Positions 1 to 11,542 of a stretch of DNA of 64,000 bases are shown in pieces (within the stretch, counting starts at the first letter, position 1; every line of letters begins with the position of its first letter). Position numbers and translations under genes: made by a program. Below the pieces are notes generated by a model, which saw nothing but the letters and a program-made list of their open reading frames with translations, did no database searches and was not told the DNA's origin. The stretch is from Helichrysum umbraculigerum (lineage: Eukaryota; Streptophyta; Magnoliopsida; Asterales; Asteraceae). The stretch spans positions 92,443,277 through 92,507,276 of the forward strand of contig CATIUR010000005.1 of the NCBI GenBank assembly GCA_949592205.1, in the 5' to 3' direction.

Positions 1-1808
1 ACATGTGAACGCAAGTACAAACATTTCATATACTACATGAGTTTTTCGAAACTAATCATTTAAAGTCCTCCGTCAGCATAGTTGTTAATACGTTGTAGCG
101 TGAATATTAGTATATGGTACCATATAGGATTGACCCACCTCGTCCGGGTTAGCAAGCACTAACCGGGTAAACGGACGTACTAATATTTGGGAAGACGAAT
201 GTGGATTAGGCATTCGTGGAGGCACCTCGCCCGGAATTCTCTATAGGGGACCCGGCCCTCGAGTTAAGCTCAACTATGTGCTCATGGCTGTATACACGAT
301 GACAATTATTTAATTGCTGGATGCAATTCATTATTTAATTGCTGGATGCAATTCATTATTTAAATCTTGCGGTTCATATGATATTACTTGATTTCAAACC
401 TGTGAGCTCACCAGCTTTATAGCTGACCTTTTAGCATATATCGCAGGTACCAAGCAGTAGGATGTTTCTGCTTCAGGAATTAGCTCGAGTCAGCATACTG
501 AAGATTGAGATTTTCTTGCATTAGTATATTTTGTACAAGTACTTATGTACTGAAATCTCATTTTATTTAAACTCGAGCTATGTAAAGCTTTAAATGTTGT
601 AAACATTTCAATTATCAATATATTTTGTTAAAACGACGCATATAGAGTCGTTTGCTATATATCTTTGTGCTTTGTTATTGATTAGTAACACCCAAATCAA
701 GCTTCCGCAAATCATTAAATTTGGGGGTGTTACACAAGTGGACCCGCAAGTCAAGTCGACCCGCAAGTCAAGTCGACCCGCAAGTCAAGTCGACCCGCAA
801 GTCAAGTCGACCCGCAAGTCAAGTCGACTCGCAAGTCAAGTCGACCCGCAAGTCCAAATCTCGACTCGCGAGATTCGTCAGATTTTGATCTCAGCTCGCG
901 AAACTGGCTGTTCAGCGATTTTTATGCAAATTTCGACTTTTAAAGCGTTTTTAATGATGTTTTTGGACATAATAAGTTAATGTAACACTGATACATGGTA
1001 TATTAAGTATTTTAAACATGAAATATCAAAGAAAAACCGAAATCTAAGAGTTTCGAGAAGTGTCGGGATCTTACAAAGTTTACGCGAGAGAAATCCGAGA
1101 AGATGGTTGTGTAGCCCTCGTCGTGGTGATCGTTTTTCACTAAAGGAGTTCGGTGATTTATTGCGTTTTTGTAGTAGTTTTGGGGGTTTTTGCTCGGTTT
1201 TTAGAGAGAGAAATAGAGAGAAAGTATAGATAGAGAGAGAGAGAGTGAAAGAGATGAATGAGGTGGGAAAGGTGGTGGTGGAGCCGGTTTTGTGGTCCAA
1301 AACGGAGGAGGGGACTTTGTCCCACTTTGTGGTATTTTACCCGTGTTTGTTTACTCGATCGTTAATTACTAAATTATTTTTAGTTGCTAAATTTTGTTAA
1401 ATACCTTTTTAGAATATATTTTAGTTGAGATATTTTATCAAATAATTTAGTTAAGTTTATAAAATTATAACTTGTTTCATTTCAGTTTGCGCAATAAACG
1501 TTTTGCGTTATAAAATACTTTGTAAATATTATCGACATAATATTTAATATACGTTAACGTTATTTAATAATTTCGTTTTATTAAATAAGTTTTGTTCACC
1601 AACAGTCGTATATCTTTGTCGCGTTTGTTCCAATTGTCTCGTACGTAATTACAACTAATTACGAATACGTAATACTACGCGTATTTAACTAGTTGGGCTT
1701 TGCTAGACTTACCTCTAAAATGTGTTGTGAATTCACTCAAGTAGGGAATTAGCCTAATAATGCAAGTGATTAACGTTAATAATCGCGTTTAAATTTGCGG
1801 AGTGTTAC
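1..1808 (-). repeat. LTR sequence of a Ty3/gypsy-type element, truncated by window edge
   Basis: Read on the minus strand, an LTR-like start (TGTAACACTCCGCAAATTT) lies at about 1808. A pyrimidine-rich leader-like stretch follows (about 1300-1190), then a GC-rich minisatellite (738-856). This order resembles the better defined Tekay-type LTRs at 27808-29815 and 21720-23730. A second start-like motif (TGTAACACCCCCAAATTT) sits at about 735, so two LTRs may be nested or adjacent. The internal domain would lie outside the window or is missing. No coding region is supported; open frames here are chance readings of the tandem repeat and leader. Family assignment is inferred from layout, not from protein. 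Confidence 0.5.
738..856. repeat. 17-bp minisatellite, seven copies
   Basis: Seven near-perfect tandem copies of GTCGACCCGCAAGTCAA occur in a row, differing by single bases. The unit is not a multiple of three, so the open frame across it is not evidence of coding. It lies inside the LTR sequence. Confidence 0.9.
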
Positions 1809-3084
1809 AAGTAGAGGGGGCGAAATAAAAATTTTTTTATTTATTTTGTAGTTTAGCGGGGAGAAATAATTTTTTTCTTATTTCTTTCGTAGTTTAGTGG
1901 GAGCGAAAATTTTAATATGTCATTAATACCTTTAAAAAATTTCTTTTTTATGTAATTTGAAAATTCTAGTGGGGGCGGCTGCCTACGCTGCCCCTACCCT
2001 GTCTCCGCCCCTGCCCCCTGGTGATATGATATTGTTAAAAATATAAGGACTTTACTTCTTGATAGAAAGAAGCAACCAAATAGCGAATGAGCTGCAGATC
2101 ATGAATAGAGATCCAAATAAAAGTCAGTCCCAAAGACATGCTCGAAAAGGCTCGCAAGATGTACTTGTTATCCGATCATCATATCCATGAGACCAAAAGA
2201 AAGTCAACTCCAACACTTGGTTTCGCGTACTGATAGTAGCAGAAAATCAGATGACCAATCTATAGTGAAAGTGTATCAAAATGACTGATAATAAGCAATA
2301 TAATGTGGCTCCACAAGACCACAACATAAATGATGTTCTTCATAGTTGTTGAATTGTTTCAAATCATTGGATTTTCATTTGAACCTAGCTGCTATTCATA
2401 TAATTTGTAAGAAAAATAATGATAAGATCATAGTAATTTTAACACAATAAAATGACATATTTGTCTTCTTGTATATGAAACAAGCATTAGAGATAATCTT
2501 CTTGTAAAAAACAATAAAGTATTGCAAAAGTCTTCATGAGTTCATGTCTTCATGCATTGTTTGCAAGTTTTTAATAGTTGTCCATTGCTTCGCATCTCCA
2601 CCTAGTTCAGATATATTCTATTATATATATCATTTGAAATCTCTATTCATACACGTACAGGGCCGGGTCGTATATCGTTTTATTATTTGGTCTATATTTT
2701 ATTAATAATTAATACGGAGTACATAATAAAATAAATGATATGGTTATTACCGACCTATTTAGGCCCTAACATGTCTTGCTTTCAATGAATTTAAAATGCT
2801 TCTATTTGATGGCAAAACGCATTTTATATGGTAAGTATAAATTTTACCTTATAAATTTAAATTTTCTGGTGTCAATAGTAGATGTGTGGTTCGTCTAATG
2901 TGTTAAAACATAAACCACCAAAATAAGAAATTATAATTCTATCAAGTCATCACGTTTTGTGAGAAAAACAATAAAATGGACTATTATTGTAAAATTTGTA
3001 TTTATTGTTCTTTATCTTTCACAAGAAAGTAAGGATCCAACGTGTTGGCATGTTGCAAGTTACTTGAAAGAATTAATCTCGATC
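1809..3084. other. Non-coding intergenic sequence
   Basis: No gene is supported. A GC-rich patch at about 1965-2025 (ending CTCCGCCCCTGC) resembles the terminal sequence of plant DNA transposons, but no matching opposite end was found. The rest is AT-rich without recognisable signals. Confidence 0.4.
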
Positions 3085-3092
3085 AACAAATT

Positions 3093-3765
3093 TAGGGATG
3101 GCACCCGCAGGTCGTGGTAGGGATATGCCAAACCCATCACCCGCCCGCGACGGCGCAAACTCGTGAATACCCGTTAGCGGGTTTATTTTTACACCCGTAC
3201 CCATGACCCGCGGATACCCATGGGTTGCGGGTAACCCGCGGGTTTATAATAATATAAACATTTTATCAAAATATCAAAAGATTTTATATAATTTTAATGT
3301 ACAAAAATGTTTTAAAACATGTTCAAATCAATGGATCGTAATGTTAAACGAATTAAATTGTTAAAATTTAAGACATGTGGACTAATAGTTCGATAACTAT
3401 CAATTTATTTGATAATTCTTTCTTGATCATTTGATATGTTTGCTATTCGAAACATGAAAACTTTCCTTTTTAGTCTATATATGAATAGTTTTATTATATA
3501 TTGTTCAAATTAACCATTATATATACATATATATGCAATAAATTATACAAATCCATTTGTAGGTATCTATAATGTGTTTTGTCGGTTCGCAGGTCGGTTT
3601 TACCCGCGGGTATAAGTCCATACCCATCACCCGCGCCGCGACCCGCCAATGGGTAGAAGTTCATACCCATAACCCGCCCATGGGTAAAAATTTCATGGGT
3701 TTACCCACCCACGATGGGCGGGTACCCACGGGTTGCGGATTTTTTCTCGCCCATTGCCATCCCTA
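3093..3765. mobile_element. hAT-like MITE with 8-bp target-site duplication
   Basis: Terminal inverted repeats TAGGGATGGCA and TGCCATCCCTA bound a 673-bp element. Both sides carry a perfect 8-bp duplication, AACAAATT (3085-3092 and 3766-3773). The ends are rich in ACCCGC and GCGGGT words on both arms, and the middle is AT-rich. Eight-base duplications and this terminal motif are typical of non-autonomous hAT elements in plants. There is no transposase; the short open frame at the right end is a reading of the arm repeats. Confidence 0.9.
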
Positions 3766-3915
3766 AACAAATTAAAATGCAGGAGGAGAAAATGTCAGTG
3801 TTAAAATTAAGTGTAAGTGAGTATATATATCTATGCTCTACTATAAACGGTTTAGGGTATTTTAATTTGGCTGAATCTTTAGAAAAAGTAATATCGGAAG
3901 TTACAAATTTACCCT

Positions 3916-6507
3916 TGTCGCGCCGTCAGTAGTCACGGTCGTTTTCGCAACTGGCAGCAGCACGACGGGTTTAGTTTTAAAATTTATATTTTGCTGGGGA
4001 CCTAAGTTCTACTAGAGCTGTATAGCTGAAGTATGACCTAGGGTCGTTCTAAAGAGTTAATCGTATTGGGAAACGACTTGTCGGGACAAACAGTTCAAAT
4101 TAGCGATGGTTTGAAAATAGTTTTGAGTGGGGGTTTATACTTAGGTCCTAATTAAATTTAAACTAATTAAAAACAGTAATTAAAAGCGGTAGGTTGAATC
4201 AGTATAAGGGGACTTGTGTTTGTTATGACTTCGTTAGCTTTTACGTGGGATGATGTTGTATTTGGGGTTTTATATTTGAAAACGTCTTTTAAGATTTGTG
4301 TCTTGCGTTCACGTAGATACCTTGTGGTGTAAACACTAGCACCCTACTGATCAGGTCAACCGATCAGTATGTCACTGAGTACTAGGCTGTTAGGATTCTG
4401 ATCAGATCGGGCTATCTTGAAACCCTCCTCACCGTCTCTTGTGACGAGACTAGGTGACCCTCCAGATGGGGTGCAGGAATAAGGCGACAATCTGCAATTT
4501 ATCTACTGATCTTTCTTAACACAGACAGAGATATCTAAGCTAGGCAAGGCATTTAAGATTTAAGACAGATGGTGACTGATTAACATATACATTAATGGTT
4601 GTGATTGAGTTCAGAGATATTCGGCTGTGATACAGTCTTCGACCCACAGGGTTTTCCACAGTTTGTATGTAATTGTACTGCACGATAGGTGTTTCCAATG
4701 TTATACTGTGTATTCACCCGTATTACGGTCTTTCCTAGATCACAGACTATGCCAGGATGTAATACAGTATACAGCCTTCGACCTTTCCAAGGTTTTCACG
4801 TGTTTGTACTCCACCAAAGGTGTTTCCAACGTTATACCGGATACTCAGTCGTATTAGGGCTTTAACTGGATTACATACTTTTCAGCCATCTGAACTCAAT
4901 ATATCTAAGCTTGTATTACAGTAAAACCATCTATGATAGCTAAACATCCCGTTCACTTTAATGATTCAATCCCAATAAATCCCAGATTAATTCACGGTGT
5001 ATTATACGATAGTTTAAACAGTATTTCTACTAGTTACAAAATCAGACCATGTTTATTTTGGAAAACATAGATAGGTAGTGACTGTCTGAACAAGGTTAGC
5101 TACTCCTTGTCATAAAGGTTCTAACCACGTTTATTGGAGGAAAGGCGATAGTTTAGTTTAAAATCATAAATGTATAGTTAACAGTACACCGGTTTTCAAT
5201 ATTTAACAATTGGGATCATTATTCCACAACGGATTGTGCCCACGACTTTCTTAGCTTCCACGTTCCGTACTACACACATTCGTGATGTTTCCGGCGCTAT
5301 ACAAATGAAAGCCATATAACGTTACCTCCGTTGTTTCATAACGATGTTATCCCAATTGTATATAAAGTAGCATCACCCCAAATATTAACAAGCTAGCTAT
5401 ATCATAACAAACACAATAGCTAATCTACTCACTAATCATGGCAATGTATCCTAAATCAAACATTATAATAGCATGCAACATTATGAAAGATAAGGATAGA
5501 AATAACCGAAAGTAATGCGTAGATTGAATAGTAGCTGAAAGATTACACGGACAGAGCTCTGAAATATCCCGAGCATTATTACAAAGGAGATCCTCCAAGA
5601 ATTCCAACTCTATTACAAAAGCTACCCTACTAATCCTCCTCTAACTCCTAAGAGTAGTGCTAGAGAGAGGATGCTAATTACCTACTAATTCTCCTATAAC
5701 TCCTAAGAGTAGTGCTAGAGAGAGAATGCTAACCTAATTCTAGAGAGAGAAATGAGAGAAATGAGATGAGAGGTGTGTGGAAATGAGAAATGGAGGTTAG
5801 TATTTATAGGGAGAGGGTGAAAGCCTTGGTACAAGTCTTGAAGCATCAAATACAAGCATCAAAGCAGCATACGGGACAAGCGGACCAAGGGGGGTCAAAC
5901 GGCACCTCACAAGGCAAAAGACCCCGTATACGGCACCCTAGGTACCGTATACTGCACTTAAGGTGCCGTATATGGCACCCTTGGTGGTAGGGGGGGTTGG
6001 TGCTCCATTTGGCCTCCGCTGATTCCTCGGTTGCTTGGTTCGTCCGTATGTTCTTCGTTTGGGCTCCGATTTGCTTGATTCTTGCGCCGTTGGCTTCGTT
6101 TTTCCGTTACGCTTATAATGACACTGAGTTTTCCAAATTTGGAAGTGATTGACTTTTGCGTGTTCCGGATGACGATCGGCGAGCTTCCAGACTGTGTATC
6201 TTCTCCGTCTTTCGTCCGTTTCTTCTGATTCTTTCACCTCCGGTCTTGGATTTCCCTATGGAATCATAAAATATGAATTAAGATCTAATTCCATAAGTAA
6301 ATTAAGAAGGGAATATTTAAGGTGACATTATTTGCCTCTTTTTGCGTGATAAACGGATGTTTTTGGTGATTTTAACAACAATGCCTATAATTGGACCACT
6401 TTGGTGATTTTAAGTAAATAATAGATGTTTTAAGATGATTTCACCAAATATAAGTCCAATAAGTGCAGTATAATGTGCCTAAAAACATGACTTTTTAGGT
6501 CACATCA
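3916..6507 (-). repeat. 3' LTR of the Athila-type element
   Basis: 2592 bp, almost identical to the copy at 11543-14135. Differences are scattered single bases plus the length of a G run (seven G at about 5989, about twenty in the other LTR). It contains two diverged copies of a roughly 120-bp block (about 4640-4860) that create a repeated open frame with no sign of being a gene. Confidence 0.93.
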
Positions 6508-8798
6508 AGTATCCCACACTTAGACGTTGCTTGTCCTCAAGCAATACATCCATGCCTCGTGAAAAAGATATTTTAAAAATTTGGTTTTGGGGTGAGTCAG
6601 AACATTTCTAAAAGTTATCATGTTCTCATATTCATATATTTGCTCTAAAAACATCAGGAAAGATAAGATAATCATTTCAGAAACAAGTAATGATTTCACC
6701 AGGCGATCTCACTAAGGTGGTCACTCAATTCACTCAAGAGTGTTTCGGGTTTCCTAATATTCTAAACAAAGAAATCGCTCAATTAGCCAGTCATGCAGTA
6801 CTCATCGTCATAAGCTTGATCAAGAATCGGATCTCCTCCACTTAGGTGAGAACGATGCTAATTATCCCAAGACATTCAGGGGTTGTAATGTTTGTGAGGG
6901 TTAAGGGGTATGGATAGTGGAAATTTTGGGTGTAAGGGTGTTGCTTATCTTAGGACTCCTAAGGTCACGAAAAACTTAATTTAGAAACGGATGAAAGTAA
7001 AGTAGCTTTTGTCTTCTATCGGATCTTCTTCTTTCAGGGCGATACTTCGAAGTACTAGCTTTATTTTCTTTTATTTTTTTTTCTATTTTCTTTTTCTGAT
7101 TTTCTCTTTTTTTTCTTTTTCTTTCAGAACTTCTTTGCCAGAGAACTTCCAAGGATTATTAAATGCAGAAATCCTTCTTCTCATCTTTCTTCTTCGAGTC
7201 TTTTCATGGTGTCAATTTTTCATACCAATGATATTTCTTTTTCGGAGAACACGAGAGAGTAAGACAATTTGAAGGGATGTTTCTAAAAAGCGTTCCTCAT
7301 AACCTCAGAAATTCTAGGATAAGTTTAGGGATATTTGGGAAAGTAGGGGTTTAAACATGTGGGTTTTATGAAACGAAAAGGTTTAGGCTCAACAGGGTTT
7401 ACTAAGTGGATCATCGATGCTAAAAATGAGCATCGGAAAGGGTTTTGAGCTTGAAAGAGAAGGCTAAAAGTGGGTTAAATCCTAAGGAATGTCAAGGTCA
7501 TCTAATTGCATCTATACCGCGTACGGTACTCACCAATGTGGTCTCGAAGCGTATGTCAAGAGCAAGTTCTAATTCAGATATACATGCATCGGCACACACA
7601 AGAAATCAACAATGTAGCATTAAAATGAATGCTTTTAAGGCTCAAGTCCTCACTGCAAATGGGTTGCATGTGCCTAGTCATATTCTTATTAGATTATCAT
7701 TTCTTGCTTAAGCAATTATTAACTTATTTTCCTTAGATTTTAAAACAACTTATTCATATTTTGAAAATGACTTCTCTTAAAAACATTAAGACTCAAAAAT
7801 TCAGAGTTAATCGAATGATTAAACTCGTTTTTCTTTTGAAAAAGGGTTTTGAAAATTGAAAATTTTTGAAAAATTTAACTATTTTGAACTAAAATCATAA
7901 AAACAAACCAAGGTATTCTATATCTGCTATCCCACACTTAGAGGAACATTGTCCCAAATGTTCTCTTGAGTTGAGATTGAAAAATCCCACACTTAGAGTT
8001 TGAACATGTAAGAAAATGTTTCTCAAGTGTTTCGTTTGGGATGGAATCCCACACTTAGTGATAAGCTTAGGATAGAGTATAGACTACTTTTATTATCACA
8101 TTAACAAAACAAATAAACATGAATCAAGATAAAACAGATAAAAAAGGAAAGGATAAGATACTCCCTAGATAGCGAGCCACGTTGAAGCTGGAAGTCTGAA
8201 TTTGCTGAAGAGAGATGTTGCCAGGATCTTCTTCTGCATTGATCGGCTTCAAGCTGCTTGCTATTATTTCCTCATTTCTTCAATTCATCTCACTCTCATG
8301 AAGAGATCTCATAAGTGTGAACACGTTGGATAAAACCCTTATTACAAACTCGGTGTTGTTTTTGCAAATGAAAAAGAAATCACTGTTTCAGATTTTGAAA
8401 GATGTTTTCTACTACAAATTAATTTTTATAAATCATGTGTTTTTAAACGAGTTCGAGCATAATGCATAAAAGTAGTATGCAAGAACCTCAAAGGCTCGAA
8501 ACATATGAATTATTAGGTTATTTAAAAATGATTTCCTATTTTCTGAGACGAGTGGTTTATTTGCAAAACGAGTTGTATTTTAGAGTATGTTTTAAAACAT
8601 TTTGTGCTCATCCAAGTGTGAAGGATAGTCGGAGATCTACTTCATTTATCAATACTCTACTCTCTTCTATGTCTTATTCCATGGGTTGCCTCCCAAGAAG
8701 CGTTGCTTTTAAAGTCGAGAGCCTGACTTTATTTCACGGGTTGCCTCCCGAGAAGCGCTGCTTTTAGAGTCGAGAGCCTGACTTTGCCTTCCTTCAGT
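6508..8798 (-). other. Non-coding 3' internal region of the Athila-type element
   Basis: This 2.3 kb lies between the gag-protease stop and the 3' LTR, where reverse transcriptase and integrase would normally be. No reading frame with those motifs is visible on either strand. The word CCCACACTTAG, on the minus strand a purine-rich polypurine-tract motif, occurs next to the LTR (about 6511) and again at about 7931, 7986 and 8049. Two tandem copies of a roughly 52-bp unit (GGGTTGCCTCCCAAGAAGCG and a variant) lie at 8682-8787. Confidence 0.75.
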
Positions 8799-11303
8799 CT
8801 AGTTGGAGCTGGAACCTCCAGGGTCGGAAGTGCTCAGAAGTGGAACCCTGGGATTACGGGGATAGATGACGTTTGGACTCTTAGATGCAAAGAAGGGGAC
8901 ACTTTGCACAGTAACTCCTTGCATGTACAGAAGATCCCAGATAATGTCCTTTATAGCTCTAGAGATAGCTCTATTGGGATCAACTGCAGAGAATCCATCT
9001 AATTCCATCATTTCTTGCTTGGGGTGTTGCTTTGATAAAACAAGAGGTTGTGAGGGGTCTATGATCGAGGCTATTAGCCTTTCCATAGTTATGCCAAATC
9101 CTGCATCATGTGATTCATCAGTTGGTAGATTATCATCAGGTAAGTGGTGATGCAGTGTGGACTGGTATATATCCACCTCTACTTCCTCGAGTTTTTCTTT
9201 CATTTCTTCTTGTTCTGACTCGTCTGGCTTGAAATCTCCCATTTCTTCTTCTAACTTTGATTCTTCTGATAATAGACAAGTGTGTTTATCTGATACGTAT
9301 ATGTCTGGTGGCTCTGAATCAGAAGTATCATCGTTTGAAGTAATCCTGCCCATTGAGATTGCATATATTTCTGCTTGCTCTGCGAGTAGTTCATCTGCCT
9401 GGTTGATTCTGAATGCAATAGTCTGTCCATATGCTCTAAGGCTAATAGTCTGCGAGTAAACATCAATAATAGCACGAGCAGTATTCATGAAAGGCCTTCC
9501 TAGGATAATGGGTATATTGATATCTTCCTGTATATCCATCACTACAAAGTCAGTAGGGAACCAAAACCTGTCAACCTTAACCATAACATTCTCAGCTATG
9601 CCCCTAGGATATCGAGTTGTTTGATCGGCAAGCTGGACGCTCATCTTAGTGGGTTGCAGAGGTCCTAGTTCAAGTCTAGAGTAGAGTGAGTAGGGCATGA
9701 GGTTTATGCTAGCTCCAAGATCGGCCAAGGACTGTATCGTGCCCGAGTGATAGATGGAACAGGGCAAAGTGAAGCGGCCCGTGTCTCCTAGTTTTTTCAT
9801 AAGGGAATTCTGAATGACGGCTGAGCATTCGGCATTGAGAGAGATTTTAGGTACTTCAGGTACCTTTTCTTTAGTAGCCAGCATACGTCGGATGTATTTA
9901 GAGCCGGAAAGGATTCTAGACACGGTGTCTAAGAATTTTCCATCAAGTTTGAAAGATTTGACGTTAAACCTTTTTATGATACGATTTGGGAAGGGGACTC
10001 GAACTTCCTGAGTTGGGGTAGGCACGGATTGAGTTTCAACTGTCGTCAGGACAGGAGAAGGGTTCTTCACCGGAGAAGAAACATTAGAGTGGCTCGGAGC
10101 CCTCTGAGTATCCGTGGAGTTCAAAGTCTTAGCCTCCGCAATGTGTGGATTGTGAACGGTGTTGCTAGGTAAGGATCCTTGGGCTAACTTACCAATTTGA
10201 TTCTCAAGGCTATTCAGACGGTTCGTAAGGAGGAGGTTAGTCTGGTCTTGCCTAGCCATAAACCCTTGAATGAGTTGTATAAGGGTGTCGTTTGAACTAG
10301 TGACCGGTGTGGCAGGTTCATGAGGTTGGATTGTACCAGGTGAAGGTCTGTTGGGTGAGAATGGTTGGTTGTAGGTAAGTTGGGGTTGTTGTAGGTAAGA
10401 TGGGTATTGGATAGGTCTAGTTGGTGGAGAGGTTTGAGCAAAGCCAGGTGGATGATTTTTGGCGTAGTAGATAGCAGGGTCCTTATACGCAACCTGATAT
10501 GGGTTGGCATAATTCTGAAAGGATTGGATTTGGTGGACCTGCTGAGGTTGCTGTTTTATTTCTCCGATTTGTCTTGTTAGGATTGCGATCTGTTCTGCCA
10601 TACATTTGACCATCTCAGTTTGTGCTGGATTAGAGACTGCCATCGGTGATTGTTCATCGGTATTCCAGTCATGATGGCGCATCGTCATATTTTCCATCAA
10701 TTCCCAAGCCTCATCTGCGGTGCGTAGCATAATACTTCCTTGAGCAGCAGCGTCAAGAGTGATGCGATGATTTGGGTCAAGACTGTTATAGAACGTGTAC
10801 AATTTTTCAGTCTTCGTCATTTGATAGTCTCGAAATTTCCTTAGTAAACTTCTAAATCGATCCCATGCTGAGTAGATTGATTCACCGTGAGCTTGTTTGA
10901 AGTTTGCGATGTCATTCTTAGCTTTGGTCTGTTTGGACGGAGGAAAGTATTTTGCAAGAAACTTGTTACCCATATCCGTCCATGAGGTGATTGAGCCGGT
11001 CTCAAGTTCCTCAAACCAAGAAAGAGCATGAGAAGCGAGAGAGTAGGGGAACAAGTATAAGCGGACTATATTCTGATCAACCCCGTTCTGCTTATACGAG
11101 TTGGAGACGTGAATGAATTTGTCAATGTGGGCGTTAGGATCCTCATGGGGTAGACCATGGAATTGACATTGGTCTTTGATGAGTTGAATGGTGTTGTATT
11201 TGAGTTCGAAAGATGCTCCGTCTATCTCAGGGTAGCTGATCGGTCCTCCTCGTCCTTTGATTGATGGTTTGGTGCTGTCAGCGAGAGTAACACGAGCGAC
11301 CAT
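8799..11303 (-). CDS. gag-pro: Gag-protease polyprotein of the Athila-type element
   Basis: 834 residues. The Gag domain covers about residues 40-190, with motifs GLPHEDPNAHIDKF, LSWFEEL and KFLAKYFPPSKQTK as in Athila-lineage Gag proteins. A low-complexity Q/P-rich linker (about 245-340) and a proline/serine linker follow. A retroviral-type aspartic protease lies at about 500-625, with the Athila-style active site DLGASINLMP (D at about 528) and the flap-side motif IILGRPF. The frame then ends in its own stop after a tail of about 200 residues; it does not run into a reverse transcriptase. No CCHC zinc knuckle is seen. The reading frame stays open upstream of this ATG to about 11437 and includes DPESIIRTIRKERR, so the native N-terminus may be longer. 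It would assemble virus-like particles in the cytoplasm. No internal stops. Confidence 0.9.
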   Translation of the reverse strand: MVARVTLADSTKPSIKGRGGPISYPEIDGASFELKYNTIQLIKDQCQFHGLPHEDPNAHIDKFIHVSNSYKQNGVDQNIVRLYLFPYSLASHALSWFEELETGSITSWTDMGNKFLAKYFPPSKQTKAKNDIANFKQAHGESIYSAWDRFRSLLRKFRDYQMTKTEKLYTFYNSLDPNHRITLDAAAQGSIMLRTADEAWELMENMTMRHHDWNTDEQSPMAVSNPAQTEMVKCMAEQIAILTRQIGEIKQQPQQVHQIQSFQNYANPYQVAYKDPAIYYAKNHPPGFAQTSPPTRPIQYPSYLQQPQLTYNQPFSPNRPSPGTIQPHEPATPVTSSNDTLIQLIQGFMARQDQTNLLLTNRLNSLENQIGKLAQGSLPSNTVHNPHIAEAKTLNSTDTQRAPSHSNVSSPVKNPSPVLTTVETQSVPTPTQEVRVPFPNRIIKRFNVKSFKLDGKFLDTVSRILSGSKYIRRMLATKEKVPEVPKISLNAECSAVIQNSLMKKLGDTGRFTLPCSIYHSGTIQSLADLGASINLMPYSLYSRLELGPLQPTKMSVQLADQTTRYPRGIAENVMVKVDRFWFPTDFVVMDIQEDINIPIILGRPFMNTARAIIDVYSQTISLRAYGQTIAFRINQADELLAEQAEIYAISMGRITSNDDTSDSEPPDIYVSDKHTCLLSEESKLEEEMGDFKPDESEQEEMKEKLEEVEVDIYQSTLHHHLPDDNLPTDESHDAGFGITMERLIASIIDPSQPLVLSKQHPKQEMMELDGFSAVDPNRAISRAIKDIIWDLLYMQGVTVQSVPFFASKSPNVIYPRNPRVPLLSTSDPGGSSSN

Positions 11304-11518
11304 TTGTGGAAAACGGGAACGTCTTTCTTTGCGGATGGTACGGATAATCGACTCAGGATCGGGTACGAAAATGAGAGGTTCAGATCCGGATGATCTGGTC
11401 GAATATCGTTGTGGATTGTGGTAAAGAATTTTCGGTGGTTACGAGAGAGAGAAATCTAATCTACGGGTATCACTAAAGAGAAAGTTTGTCGGGACGCCTC
11501 AGAATCTTACGATTAACT

Positions 11519-11536
11519 TCCCCGGCAGCGGCGCCA
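11519..11536 (-). promoter_or_regulatory. Primer binding site, tRNA-Asp type
   Basis: On the minus strand TGGCGCCGCTGCCGGGGA lies a few bases after the end of the 5' LTR. It is complementary to the 3' end of plant tRNA-Asp with one mismatch, the usual primer for the Athila/Tat group. Confidence 0.9.
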
Positions 11537-11542
11537 AAAACT

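Noticed and set aside
672..980. Open frame with VDPQVKSTRKSSR repeats
   Set aside because: It starts at a non-ATG codon and is just a reading of a 17-bp minisatellite inside an LTR.
3572..3932. Two overlapping plus-strand frames
   Set aside because: The first is the GC-rich arm of the hAT MITE; the second spans the MITE end and the Athila border, so it cannot be one gene.
4627..4857. 76-residue frame, also found at 12254-12484
   Set aside because: It is inside the two Athila LTRs and so duplicates with them; starts at a non-ATG codon and has no domain.
5938..6237. Arg-rich minus-strand frame, with a counterpart at 13575-13865
   Set aside because: LTR sequence; the other copy differs at its C-terminus because of the G run, so there is no constraint on the frame.
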